From NCBI GenBank assembly GCA_949825025.1, contig OX463778.1, forward strand, positions 43,874,646 to 43,938,645: a DNA stretch of 64,000 nt. The letters are read 5' to 3'. Position numbers and translations under genes: made by a program. Below are positions 27,387 to 38,104 of the stretch, piece after piece. Source of the stretch: Siphlonurus alternatus. Its lineage: Eukaryota; Arthropoda; Insecta; Ephemeroptera; Siphlonuridae. Within the stretch, counting starts at the first letter, position 1; each line of letters begins with the position of its first letter. The notes under the pieces are model-generated. The model was given only the letters and a program-made list of their open reading frames with translations, did not search any database and was not told where the DNA came from.

Positions 27387-30300
27387 AAGACAAACATAAA
27401 TTTCTTATTAAGTTTACATAAAATAAGAAAAGTTGCTCTTGCACAAGTTTGATAAAAATTAAAAAAAGCACGGTAATTTTCGCAGAAATACAATAAGTTT
27501 CTAGAAGTGATATTTATGGAGCAGCACGGGGCCACTGTAATTGTACCCATACTACTAGCTTCTTTGATTCCGTTAGGACAATAAAATACCCCCCCCACTC
27601 TAATAAACATGGGTGATACAAGATTTCACGGCTAGTTTGATAAAAAAAAAATAAAAAACTTGCTGTCCTTATAAAGCCACCTTAGTGCTAACCACTCATT
27701 GAAAATAATTATATTTTGTAAAGTAAAAGCTACACCATGTGTCTGCATTGTGCGGCTTATGAGATTTTGCAAAGACACCAGAGCATCAATGGTTTCTCAT
27801 GACCGTGAACTTCAAATGGAATTTTTAAGAGCATATTATACAAAACTAACATTTATTTTTATGGTCAACTACCTGAACTACCAACTAACAAATGCCAAAA
27901 TGAGAAATCATGCTAAAAAGCAGTCTTTTTAAAGGCCTGGGTCAACACATTCGATCAAAAAAAAAATTTTAAAAACCAAGAAATATCTTAATGCATCTCA
28001 TTGTAGTAGCATCTCATTTGCCAAAGTCAAATTAGAAATGCGTGTCTAATTTGACAATGTAAAGCTGTTTAAATAATAATAATAGAAATTAGCATTTTTT
28101 TAACTTTTTTTAATAATAGTTGTCTTCCGCAAATGAGAAGAATCAACACGCAAATCCACATTCTTCCATTGCTTTATAAGATTAGTTAAAGAGATTTTAC
28201 GCTGCACAAAATGTTGAACATGTGTTGTATTGTCATAGAAAGTGATCTTTCCCTCTTTCCTGTGGCTCATATAAATTATTACTCTTCACCTACAATAAAA
28301 TCGTTAGAACAAATTAAAAACCAGGTATGCATAATATCGTGCATACCACTAGGTTAAAAGATAAAGAGCATGGTTGAATAAGTCAACATGCATTTAAACG
28401 CCTCATAACTCTCCACTTAAACAACTTCTGCCTTCAACAAATTCCACTCTCTCACCATCCTATTAATGAAAGAATATTTTCCCACATCACTTCTACTGTC
28501 ACTTCTACTGGCGACAAAAAAGTACCAACTGTAATCACTCCTTCCAATATTAACCTCTCTTAATCCGAGAGCTCAACTCCCTTCAACCCTCACTATTTCT
28601 TGTTATTTTGTACATAACGCCAGTCTTACAATTTATTCTTCTCTTATCCAGCAACTCCCACCCCAACTTATCAATCATTGCAGTGAAATTCTCAAAACTC
28701 ATCTACCTCCCACCATTTTCCATCTTCCCATAAGTCCCATCCTACAAAGTTAATGGTTCTCATTACACTTTACATATAGTTATGCATTTGCATGAATCGC
28801 GGAAAAAAAACCCTCGGAAAAAAAACCCTTGTATTAAAAAACCCTTGAAAAAAAAACCCTAGGATAAAAAACCCACGGAAAAAAAACCCTTCGCTGAAAG
28901 TTAACTATTATCTGTATAGTAATTCCAACTGTGTTTTTAGTTAAAAATTATTTGAAAAACATATTTTTTTTAACTTCGAATATTATATATTGCATATAAA
29001 ATAATTAAAATAAAAAATTAATAAACCAAAAAAAGTCGTCGTCCTACTCGTATTATTATTATATAACATATAGACATAAAATGAACATTTGAAAATTATA
29101 ATATCTAATAGGTTGATTCAATAATTATTATTAACATGACTAATGAGACTAATCAGATATATGATATCTTATGTAATATATATTATTGGAACATATATAA
29201 TGATAATCTGTCAAAATAAATAGGAAAAAAAATGAAGATAGACAAGCTTTAACTTAAAAATGCCACAGCGCCGCATTCTGACATCGCTTCGTCCGTAAGG
29301 TTTGTTAGGAGAAAAATCTTATTTATTTTTTCATTCGAATTCTATGCTGCACAAAATCTCAAAAAAATTTTATGTCGTGTAAAGTGATCTTTCCAGTGGC
29401 TCATATAAATTATTGATCTTTTCCTTCATAAGAACCGCCGTGAAACCTTGCTACCGCGCTACTACGCCACGAATGCTCCTTGGGGCTGCTGAGCTGCTCC
29501 TTCAGCGAAGGGTTTTTTATTCCCGAGGGTTCTTTTTCAAGGGTTTTTTAATACAAGGGTTTTTTTTCCGAGGGTTTTTTTTCCGCTTACCATTTGCATA
29601 CATGATGATGTAAATAAAATTCAAATTTATAAACAGCCCCTTCAACAGTGGTTTGTTTTAGACACTGTGCCTACTAGCATCAAATTATACACTGTTATGC
29701 ATACATCTATGCATATATCAAAATGTATGCAGTCACAGGCATCTTGAGATTGCCAACATCTCTGTTCGTAAACCCAAAGATTACTGTCCACAAGGTTGGA
29801 CGCTTAGGTTCACATTTTCGTCCAATTTTTGTGCAGGTAAAATTTGAACCAATCAGAGAGAACCGTCACTTTTATGCCTATTTCGTGGCAGTCGGTGATT
29901 GGTCGTGACGTCACAGGACCTAGCAAAAGTTGTGCCACGATGGTGAAGCGTCAAACCTTATGTAATCTTGCGTAAACCCTGCTCGGTGTTCATACTCTGT
30001 GCAAGTTTACGAACAAATATGCATAATGTTACGTCATTTGCACTGCACTTGCTACCCTACGTTCTGAGCTGGTGTAAGAAAGTGGTGTAAAAACTGTAAA
30101 AGTGTACACCGAGCAGGATTTATGAACAGACCTATAGTTTGTGAATGTTTAAACACAGTATATACGAGTGATCTGGCAGGACTTTGAACTATGTAAAGCA
30201 GAGTAAGCTTCAGACAAATATGCATATACATATATTTATGATGCGACAAACATAAACTCAAACATTGATGGCAGGAAGTTTTAAAAATATCTGGATGGAA

Positions 30301-30778
30301 TACCATGTAACAGAGAGCAGCGCTTAAGCGCTGCCTTTGGAGAAGAATACAGAAGAATTTCAAAACCGCATGCAGTATGCATGCATACACACAAATGCCA
30401 TGTGATTGTCAGATGGGCCGTTGCCAATGGAACGTAAACACTGCGGTTTAAGCTTCAAACATTTTCCACATCAATTAAGAAATGTATACCTACAAGGCAT
30501 TTCTGAACCGTAAATTAGCTGGCATGTTGCGAGGCAAAATTTTTTAACCCACCTTATTGTGTTTCCTGTTCTCATCCTGATCCATTGAGGAATGGGCCTG
30601 TTTTGCCGCAACTTCTTAGCAAGTTTCTGCTTTATCCTGAAGGTCTTGTGGGCAGACTGAAAAGGAAAATAATTAAAATATAACTTTGTGCACTATTTGA
30701 GGTTAAAATATTGTGGCAAAACATGAAGATGATCCAGATATTTTAAAATTAAAAGTTATAACAAATTTAACTCACCAT
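23343..30778 (-). CDS. RPL39: Large-subunit ribosomal protein eL39, 3 exons
   Basis: Coding exons on the minus strand are 30776-30778 (the ATG alone, followed by GTGAGT), 30553-30656 and 23343-23391. They join to 51 residues, exactly the family length: M, then [19 protein letters not shown], a middle containing [13 protein letters not shown], and an end [16 protein letters not shown]. The protein lines the ribosomal exit tunnel. An intron right after ATG is common in ribosomal protein genes. The second intron is 7.16 kb and holds many of the window's best preserved MITEs and a foldback element, so over 98% of the transcription unit is intron. The frame is clean, which argues for a working gene rather than a processed copy. 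Confidence 0.95.
24134..24910. mobile_element. TTAA-flanked MITE with AGGCCTTATGAACC ends
   Basis: Arms of more than 300 bp are flanked by TTAA. The left arm has a direct duplication of about 60 bp (around 24340-24399 and 24400-24459) that the right arm lacks. Short open frames here are arm read-through. It lies in RPL39 intron 2. Confidence 0.85.
25042..25663. mobile_element. hAT-type MITE with exact 8-bp duplication
   Basis: Ends are TAGAGACCGGATTTTTAAGC and the complement of TAGGGACCGGATTTTTAAGC, obeying the hAT rule YARNG. ATTATTAG occurs directly outside both ends (25034-25041 and 25664-25671). The interior repeats TTAAGCYTTAA-like motifs. No transposase. Confidence 0.88.
26128..26467. 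mobile_element. MITE with TTCACCACGAATTAGTCAG ends
   Basis: Inverted ends of about 26 bp continue into shared ATAGTAAGAATCACATA blocks, with an unpaired centre of about 230 bp. Confidence 0.8.
26479..27068. mobile_element. TTAA-flanked MITE, GGTAGAGATAA family copy 1
   Basis: Flanked by TTAA. The right end reads TTATCTCTACC and the left GGGTAAGATAA. It shares ATGTTCTCCTCTACACCCC and TCAGTAGCTAAAATATCAGG with the copies at 39428 and 60950. The centre, about 26640-26900, is unpaired and may be a further insertion. Confidence 0.8.
27299..27388. repeat. (AAAT)n microsatellite
   Basis: About 90 bp of AAAT/AAAAT units. The Tyr-Leu-Phe-Ile open frames here are artefacts. Confidence 0.95.
28340..28640 (-). 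mobile_element. degraded LINE 3'-end fragment
   Basis: The minus strand encodes [12 protein letters not shown] with stops around it, the C-terminal block found in many CR1/Jockey-type reverse transcriptases. It is related to 32282-32480. Confidence 0.5.
28794..29591 (-). mobile_element. foldback element, 15-bp CGGAAAAAAAACCCT arms, copy 1
   Basis: Ends are GAATCGCGGAAAA on the left and TTTTCCGCTTACC on the right, so it lies inverted relative to 59544-60318. ATTTGCAT flanks both sides (28786-28793 and 29592-29599), an exact 8-bp duplication. Each arm is a tandem array of about 15-bp units. The middle is about 600 bp, AT-rich, without a coding frame. It lies in RPL39 intron 2. Confidence 0.88.
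29758..30133. mobile_element. MITE with CTGTTCRTAAA ends
   Basis: Inverted ends CTCTGTTCGTAAACC and the complement of GGTCTGTTCATAAATCC. A related end with CTGTTCATAAACCTGGCCC and a CAGTGTACACC block occurs at 55576. Confidence 0.6.
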
Positions 30779-31084
30779 TATGAATTAGATGCCAGCCAGT
30801 CGCGACAGTGGCGCGCTCTACGAAAACTGGAAAAAAACAAAAAACTTCGCTTTTCGCTAGAAAAAAATGAAAACAGTGTGTAAACATTGTTGCCAAGTAT
30901 TCTCTTCTTAATAATCTCTTTTCAATAACTCTTTGTAGAAATTAAAATTATACAAAATTAAACATGAAACAATTTTTATTATCTTATTTTTTGTTAAAAT
31001 GAGTAAAATTGGACCAAAAGATTACATGGAGACAAATATACATCTAAAGTAGCTGGCAACACAGCTTTACCATTTTGGATTGAC

Positions 31085-31255
31085 GCTTTGAATGGGAACT
31101 GTCTGCTGCGACGTCGGACGTACGACTATTAAAGATACGTCGATGCTTTTTAATTGGTGGACGGATCGATGACGTAAAACCGACGTACCTGCATTAAAGA
31201 TACGTCGACGTAGATTTGCAACGCAAAACATATGATTCATGACGTCATTATAGAC
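31085..31255. repeat. dispersed ACGTCG-rich repeat, copy 1
   Basis: About 165 bp repeated in opposite orientation at 47207-47372 with high identity. It contains ATTAAAGATACGTCGA twice and many ACGTC motifs. Ends and mobility are unclear. Confidence 0.8.
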
Positions 31256-31435
31256 GCTACTTCTACTTGGAACTTGGGTATGATGCCATGCGGAGGTTAA
31301 TTGTATCAGCACATGTGAATATGATATATATGTCATGTTTCTTGCTGAATGCATTCACTAATTATGAGGTGCGTATCGTACTTTCTGATAACTACTTAAG
31401 TGGTTAAAGTACAGTGTAAATATATGGAGTTCTAT

Positions 31436-31615
31436 AGGCTCGGACTGGGAAGCTATAAGGCGGGGCCAGTCAAGACATATGCATATAGGCATTACAGGCA
31501 GCAGGGGCCACTTAGAAGGAGGCCTGAGGCCACGTTTTGTATGCTGTCTGTGTTAAAAATCTGAGGGGCCAGTCACAGGGATCCCTTGACCCAGCCTTGT
31601 GGCCAGCCCGAGCCT
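31436..31615. mobile_element. possible MITE with AGGCTCGGACTGG ends
   Basis: Short inverted ends (AGGCTCGGACTGG and CCAGCCCGAGCCT) and internal GGGGCCAGTCA repeats. No clear duplication. Confidence 0.5.
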
Positions 31616-31898
31616 GTTAAAATATATAAATGGACTTATTATAACTTTAAAAATGTCATTCCATGCTTGGCATACGTACAGAATATAAAACTTATTTATT
31701 ATAACCATGCATGCAGTGCATGTGTGCAACACGTGTGTGCTGGGGACTGTGGGGGGGAGGGGGGTTGTACCAAACACAAGCACCGGCCGGCCCATATGAC
31801 ATGATACATGCAGCCAAGGGTCTTGTAAATTAAAGTAAATAAGTAAAGTAAGCAGAGAGTGTACGTGTATGCATATATACATAATATACATATATATG

Positions 31899-32273
31899 AA
31901 CGTGGCGCAGTGCATTGACCGGTTAGATCACCGAAGTCAGGCTACGTCAAACGTGGTTGGTACTTAAATGGGTGACCATTTTAAGTATAAAAATTACGTT
32001 GCTCCCTCCCTGGGGTAAATTCGTCTCGCTTTCAACCCAGTGCAGTGATGCACTTGTATACCTATAGGCTTTGGACATCGCTTTGGTCCATTGAGAAAAA
32101 GTAGAGGTGTCCGTCCTAACTGAGGTTTCCCACAGTTCCCTCAGTCTCACCTCAGCGAATGCTGGGATGCGTAGCAGGCCGTGGCCACCATCCGTTCCCC
32201 ACTTTATCCCTACCCATTAACCCGCCGCGAGCTGTAAGCTCTTAGGGGTGTATCCTAGCAAAAAAAAAAAAAA
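31899..32273 (+). mobile_element. 5S rRNA-headed SINE, full-length copy
   Basis: After a TGGCGCAGTGC start comes TTAGATCACCGAAGTCAGGC, and later TACTTAAATGGGTGACC; these match the internal promoter parts of 5S rRNA. A body of about 290 bp ends with CGCCGCGAGCTGTAAGCTC, AGGGGTGTATCC and poly-A. Relatives are at 56610-56862 and 58803-59146. Confidence 0.85.
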
Positions 32274-32281
32274 CTTATACC

Positions 32282-32480
32282 AACACTCTGAGCCTCCAAC
32301 AGCCCTGAATCCAGTAAATTCCACTCCCTCACTGTTCTTCTCAAGAAGGAATATTTGCCCACATCACTTTTGCTGCCCTTGTACTCCAGCTTCCAGGAAT
32401 GGTCCATCCTGCTTTTATAATGCCCGGTTGCTATAAGCTCTTCCCAGCCCTTTTGGTTCCTCATTATTTTGTACATTGTT
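32282..32480 (-). mobile_element. LINE ORF2 C-terminal fragment
   Basis: The minus-strand frame reads about GKYSFLRRTVREWNLLDSG near its end, the conserved tail of CR1/Jockey-like reverse transcriptases (KYSFxxRxVxxWNxLP). It is preceded by a WEELxxxGHYKSRM block. The rest of the LINE is absent. It sits directly after the SINE poly-A. Confidence 0.75.
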
Positions 32481-33329
32481 ATATACCATCAGTCTACTTT
32501 GCTTCCTCTTCTCTTCTACATATGAGTCCTCCCATATATCCCATTTGTCTATATATATAATTTTGGTCACACTCTCTCTTTCTTTAAAAATTTTGCTTTT
32601 ATCACAGATGAAGCTTGATCCAGTTCCCTTTTTCCAGAACCCTTCTTGCAGCTTGTCTTTGGATAGTTTGGATCTTTTCCATTTCTTTCTTTCCTTTTGC
32701 TCTATATATAAATGGGTCCCATTTATGCGTTACATCCATATATTCCATAATTGGTCTTATAATCAGCTAGAGACTTTTGTAACCTTTTTTCTCTCAATAT
32801 CCTGCCTGCATATAATATATTTATATAATTATATATGGTTATAATAATTAATACAAGATCCTTGCACGCAGCTGATGCAAAGCTATATAATTATATATAG
32901 GGCTCTAGCTGAAACTCATGTCCACCGCCCGGAGGCGAAAACTTTTAGTGGTACCGGGCCGCTAACTAACGTTGGCAAAATTGCAAATAAAGCAAACATG
33001 CATAAATTTTCTATCAGCAATATATTATTATACTGTAATGGACTTTTATTTTTACTGAAATTTATTTTGCTATACATATATACTGTACATATGCATATCC
33101 ACTATACAGCTATAGTACTCAACTGAAATACAGGAAAAATCAACAACAATTACAGTAGTAAAATTAAATTTTAAAATTTTATAGTTTATATATATATTAG
33201 AGTGCAAATACGTGCAGCGCTGATGTCCCAATCAAGTGCATCAACTAGTGTAAGCACGTAATAATTGGCATGAGCGGAGGAGCATGACGTCATGTTCCGC
33301 CAATTGTCATGCAGGGGCAGTCAGCTCGA

Positions 33330-33468
33330 AGCTCGGGGGGGGGGGGGGCAGTGCCCTATCCTGCAATGTTAAAATTTAGAGTGGGAGGGAAGCGACGGGT
33401 GGGAGGTGTAACACCTTCAATGTATTTTGGGAAATTTGGGACCCCCTACCCCCTTGGATCCGCGCCTG
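33330..33468. mobile_element. fragment of CAGGCGCGGATCCA-ended element
   Basis: The right end reads GGATCCGCGCCTG and the left is a G-run. The same CAGGCGNGGATCCA end is at 55280. Such ends followed by G- or C-runs resemble hAT-type MITEs, but the partner end is missing. Confidence 0.4.
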
Positions 33469-33961
33469 TCGACTATATACTGGCTAACCCGCACAGCACA
33501 TTCCTCCTTGTTGTTCCCCCCTTTTCTCCTCTCGCTCCTCTAACTGCTGTTCTCCGTGCAGTGCTGCCGGTGCCTGAGGCTATACACATATTTATTTGAT
33601 CAATGTAAATTTTTGGTACTATTCAAAACCAGAATGTCATTTATTTTCAAATTTATTATGATAAATAAAATAAAATATGATAATATGAAACTTCTCTTAT
33701 GCAACAAGGAAATTATTGTACCAAATGTCCCTTTAATATCATCCTCTTATACATATATATATTTACAGCTCCAGTAGATTACCTAACTGTCCAAATCATC
33801 CGAGACACTCTTCATTCCTGGATAGATAATGCGAGAGCTGACTGCATTGATCCTGTGAGAGCACGTCATCATGTGAAAGGTTCATATTTTATAAACATAT
33901 TGTACATGCATTTCAATGATGCTGCGGAAATAATTAATGATAAATGGAGTCTCAATTTTTT

Positions 33962-34232
33962 ATTATTGAAGAAATGGAAAGAGCGTGCAAAATTATGCTA
34001 CCTAGAATTTCTTGATTTTTTACATCCCTCGGGACTATTTTTAAAAAATATTGAAATTCCTTTTTGTGATGTCACGCAGCTGCAAGTCCTATCCTTTTCT
34101 TAAGAGGAGATGCCGAATGACGTCACTTTCAATAACTTTTAAAAATAGTCCCCAGGGCTCTAAAATATCTGAAAAAAATCAGGGTAGCATATATATAGCT
34201 ATATATGCATCCTCTATCTATTTCTGCAATAA
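33962..34232. mobile_element. MITE, TGCAAAATTATGCTAC family
   Basis: Inverted halves share AGAAATGGAAAGAG-like and GCAAAATTATGCTACC-like sequence with the outer parts of 50803-51594 and 59188-59427. Confidence 0.6.
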
Positions 34233-34489
34233 AAAAAAAATGAGGTTGATACTCTTTTACCTCCGTTTTTCTAGCAACACGACCCTGTCGTTTTCTCATG
34301 ATTTAACCCTGAAAATTCAAATTAAAAAAATTCTACCTCGTGTCACATGCAGTAACCCAAATGTAAAGTAGATTTAATTTGCAATAATATATATGATATA
34401 TTATATATTGTCTTCTTGCTGCCTTGTTTCTTGGGGCTCATTTTTTCATAATTTACAAATCTCATCATCCTGTGTGGGTCTGCATGTTT

Positions 34490-34838
34490 TAAAGGAGGGG
34501 AACCGCTTCAACTTTTATATTTTTTTATTTTATTTCATAATGTACAACTTATAATTGTACCAAAAAAAGTTGCACCACCCTCCGCCTTCTAGGAGTTCCA
34601 GTCTTCCGGACGGTTGACGTTCAAATAGAGCGCCGAGGAAAGTGGGGCACATGCGCTGTGACGACATTTGCCCCCCCCCCCCTTCTCTCTCCGCCCTATT
34701 TGAACGTCGACCGTTCGGAAGGCTGGAACTCCTGGAAGGCGGAGGGTGGTGCAACTTTTTTTGGTACAATTATATATAAGTTTTACAGCATGCAAAAAAA
34801 TAAAAAAATATAAAGTTGAAGCGGTTTCCCTCCTTTAA
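34490..34838. mobile_element. TTAA-flanked hairpin MITE, family A copy 2
   Basis: Same ends as 7345-7706 (AGGAGGGGAACCGCTTCA), TTAA on both sides and a GCACCACCCTCCGCCTTC subterminal block. Open frames here are arm read-through. Confidence 0.85.
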
Positions 34839-35224
34839 GTGCATGTGCTAGAGACTTGAATTCTTTAGTTGATGTTACACAATGCAATTTTCTAATAATT
34901 GTATGCAATTTTTTCCTACAAAAGAATTAACTTTATCTCCAATTGTTATGGTATATTTTAATAAATCTCTTGAAATTAAAAATTGCAGGCATGCTGTACA
35001 TGTTATTTCTACTGTGTTAATTATAATATATTCTCACAGCATATTTATAATGTGTATAATTATATTTCCATTTCTTTTTATACTATTTTATTATATAATA
35101 TTAATTAGTTGTCTTCTTCTCTGTATCTATATAGATTCGCTTCTTCTTTCCACATGGCTTCAACCTGTAAGCCTTATAACTTATAAGCCTTCTTAAATAT
35201 TTAATTACTGTTATACACCGAACA

Positions 35225-35495
35225 CGGCAGACTTTTTGTGACTTGGGATGGGTGTGACTGATTACTAGATGATGGAGTGGTAGGAGGATGGTGGCTTACG
35301 GCTGTCTATACTCCGCTGCCCTGCAGTATTGCACTAGCTGCCACTGCAGGCTGCACAGATCTGGTAGTAGGAGCCCAGAAGAGTGCAGGAAAGGGTTCTG
35401 GGAGCCTGGTAAGCCCCTGCTTGGTCGCAAGATAACTCTTACTGACAAGGCTAAATATCGGCCTGGCCACACCCGAAAGGGTAAAATGGTGTGAA
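35225..35495 (+). mobile_element. SINE-like repeat, 5'-truncated copy
   Basis: Shares GGCAGACTTTTTGTGACTTG, CTATACTCCGCTGCCCTGCAG and CACTGCAGGCTGCACAGATC with 46269-46530, which retains a tRNA-like head. Probably a tRNA-derived SINE or LINE leader. Confidence 0.55.
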
Positions 35496-36060
35496 GGGTT
35501 ATTTTATATAATGGACAACTTGCATGACTTTTTTAAATGCAAAAATTGGAAAGATCATGATGAAAAATGATTTTAGAATTTTTTTTCAGATTTTTTGGAG
35601 CCCTCATTAATTTTTTATGGGCTAATTAAAATCGTTGCATGCCTCTCAATTACATGACTCTCAAGTCATCAAATCATCGGACAACGTACCTTACTTCGCT
35701 GTACCTTGTTGACTTTAATTTGAAATTTAATTGTTGGAGGCTGTTGGAGCTATCTTCATTACTATTACTGAACACTTGTTTGTTATTGGCTGGCATGTCG
35801 CCATGACAACCAACCACATTTTTCTATACAGTCTCTTCGTATTTGTTAATTATCTAATAAATAACTAGATCAAATTTAAAACTGAGTTGTTCAGTTTGTC
35901 TCTTTTCTTATCTATTGCGACTCTACAGCACTTAATTTTTAGTTTTAATTGTTTTCTGTTCTTTTATTTGACTTTTGTTCAACCCCCTGGTAACGGCTAA
36001 GAAAGCATGGCACATAAATGAAGTTTAAATAAACTAAAATCTCTAGCTTTGGCAATGAGA

Positions 36061-36130
36061 TGAACGTAGTGCAGTAGTGGAAGCGTACCTGCTTCGCGTG
36101 ACGAAAGTCGTGGGTTCGAATCCCCGTAGA
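36061..36130 (+). other. tRNA-like sequence in left arm
   Basis: Contains an A-box-like GTAGTGCAGTAGTGG and an exact B box GTTCGAATCC at tRNA spacing. The T stem and acceptor stem do not pair well, so it is a tRNA-derived block rather than a gene. Confidence 0.6.
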
Positions 36131-36981
36131 TCTTTTTTAGGTTTTTATGAAATATTAAACAGGAAATATTTCATTTTAGTTATTTTACCGAACTTAATTG
36201 ACATTTATAATCCCTGGAGATTGTAATATTTTTATTTATTTAATGCCAAAAGTAATATCAGTTATAATAATTTAGTAAAAACAGAAAAATAATTTGATAT
36301 CTTTTATAACGAACCAATGCAGTTTAATACTTATTAACATATCATATATCTTTTTATAGTCAAAATCATTATCAGAACTTGAAAGACACACGTAATTAAT
36401 TCAATTTGGATTGTTCTTTTTATCATATATGCATTGCATAGAATTACTGTATATATTATACAGGTTATACAACGTATATATATGATTATACACCATAGGA
36501 TACACGATACACATTGTAGGGACAGAGGGAGACAGCTACAGTATATGCATATATAATACACCTGCAATAACACTATATAATTATTACCGAATATAGTAAA
36601 ATTATATTGTCAAAATTTTAAAAATTTGTAAACTAGCTGATCTCGATCCGATTTTTATAACAATATATATATATATATATGCATATTATTATTATATATA
36701 TAATATATAATATATATATATATATTACATATTTATAAACTGTTATCCATTGATGTTATTAAATTTTTAAATTAACAAAATGTACTATATACACACCGGC
36801 TGGAGCCACCACCCGAGGAAACATATGGTCCAGTTTATTGGGTTAAATCGTTTAAAAATCATGTAAATAGAAGGATCTAATAATTTTAGAGCGCACAAAC
36901 ACAAAATTGTACAAAAATAATAATAAAATAAAAAAAAATGTTGCGCTATATCCACAGGTATATATAATATATAAATATTAA

Positions 36982-37015
<34 letters not shown>

Positions 37016-37265
37016 AATATATATCATATTTATATATTATATACACCTGTTGATATAGCGCAACATTTTTTTTATTTTATTATTTTTGTACAATTTTGTG
37101 TTTGTGCGCTCTAAAAATATTAGATCCTTCTATTTACATGATTTTTTCTCTGCAAAATAAATAAAAATATTACAATCTCCAGGGATTATAAATGTCAATT
37201 AAGTTCGGTAAAATAACTAAAATGAAATATTTCCTGTTTATTATTTCATAAAAACCTAAAAAAGA

Positions 37266-37335
37266 TCTACGGGGATTCGAACCCACGACTTTCGTCACGC
37301 GAAGCAGGTACGCTTCCACTACTGCACTACGTTCA
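37266..37335 (-). other. tRNA-like sequence in right arm
   Basis: Inverted copy of 36061-36130 with A and B boxes intact. Confidence 0.6.
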
Positions 37336-37888
37336 TCTCATTGCCAAAGCTAGAGATTTTAGTTTATTTAAACTTCATTTATGTGCCTTGCTTTCTTAGC
37401 CGTTACCAGGGGGTTGAACAAAAGTCAAATAAAAGAACAGAAAACAATTAAAACTAAAAATTAAGTGCTGTAGAGTCGCAATAGATAAGAAAAGAGACAA
37501 ACTGAACAACTCAGTTTTAAATTTGATCTAGTTATTTATTAGATAATTAACAAATACGAAGAGACTGTATAGAAAAATGTGGTTGGTTGTCATGGCGACA
37601 TGCCAGCCAATAACAAACAAGTGTTCAGTAATAGTAGTGAAGATAGCTCCAACAGCCTCCAACAATTAAATTTCAAATTAAAGTCAACAAGGTACAGCGA
37701 AGTAAGGTACGTTGTCCGATGATTTGATGACTTGAGAGTCATGTAATTGAGAGGCATGCAACGATTTTAATTAGCCCATAAAAAATTAATGAGGGCTCCA
37801 AAAAATCTGAAAAAAAATTCTAAAATCATTTTTCATCATGATCTTTCCAATTTTTGCATTTAAAAAAGTCATGCAAGTTGTCCAATAA

Positions 37889-38104
37889 TCAAAGCCTTGT
37901 GCTCATTTGGTCAGTGAACAACGTATTGTTGTGTATTTAATGTCTATAGAGTGAAAGGAAAAACATGGGATGGTTGTTGATTTACATGTTAACTTAATGG
38001 AGATTTTACGTTAATTATGAAGTTGCAACTCTTACCTAGCCCAATCAATGACAGACATTATAAACAATAGTTTGTTTACAAGCATTGCGAGTAGAAGACT
38101 TTGC
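37889..38104. mobile_element. MITE, AAAGTCTTCTAC family, diverged copy
   Basis: The right end matches GCAAAGTCTTCTACTCGCAATG in complement. It shares the internal GAAAAACATGGGA and TTGATTTACATGTTAACTTAA blocks with 41074-41347. The left end is eroded. Confidence 0.6.

Larger units (their letters stand above)
35507..37886. mobile_element. 2.4-kb inverted-repeat element with tRNA-like arms
   Basis: Arms 35507-36242 and 37155-37886 are nearly identical over about 730 bp. They start TGGACAACTTGCATGAC and each carry a tRNA-like block. The 0.9-kb centre holds a second hairpin (about 36850-37147) with GCGCTCTAAAA/TATTAGATCC arms around an AT run. No coding frame and no clear target duplication. A tiny relative is at 58349-58478. 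Confidence 0.85.

Noticed and set aside
32476..32844. 122-codon plus-strand frame rich in Ser, Leu and Phe
   Set aside because: Antisense to LINE-derived sequence, biased composition, no recognisable domain.
36061..36130. Genuine tRNA gene
   Set aside because: A and B boxes are present, but the T stem and acceptor stem do not pair, and an identical block lies inverted in the same repeat.
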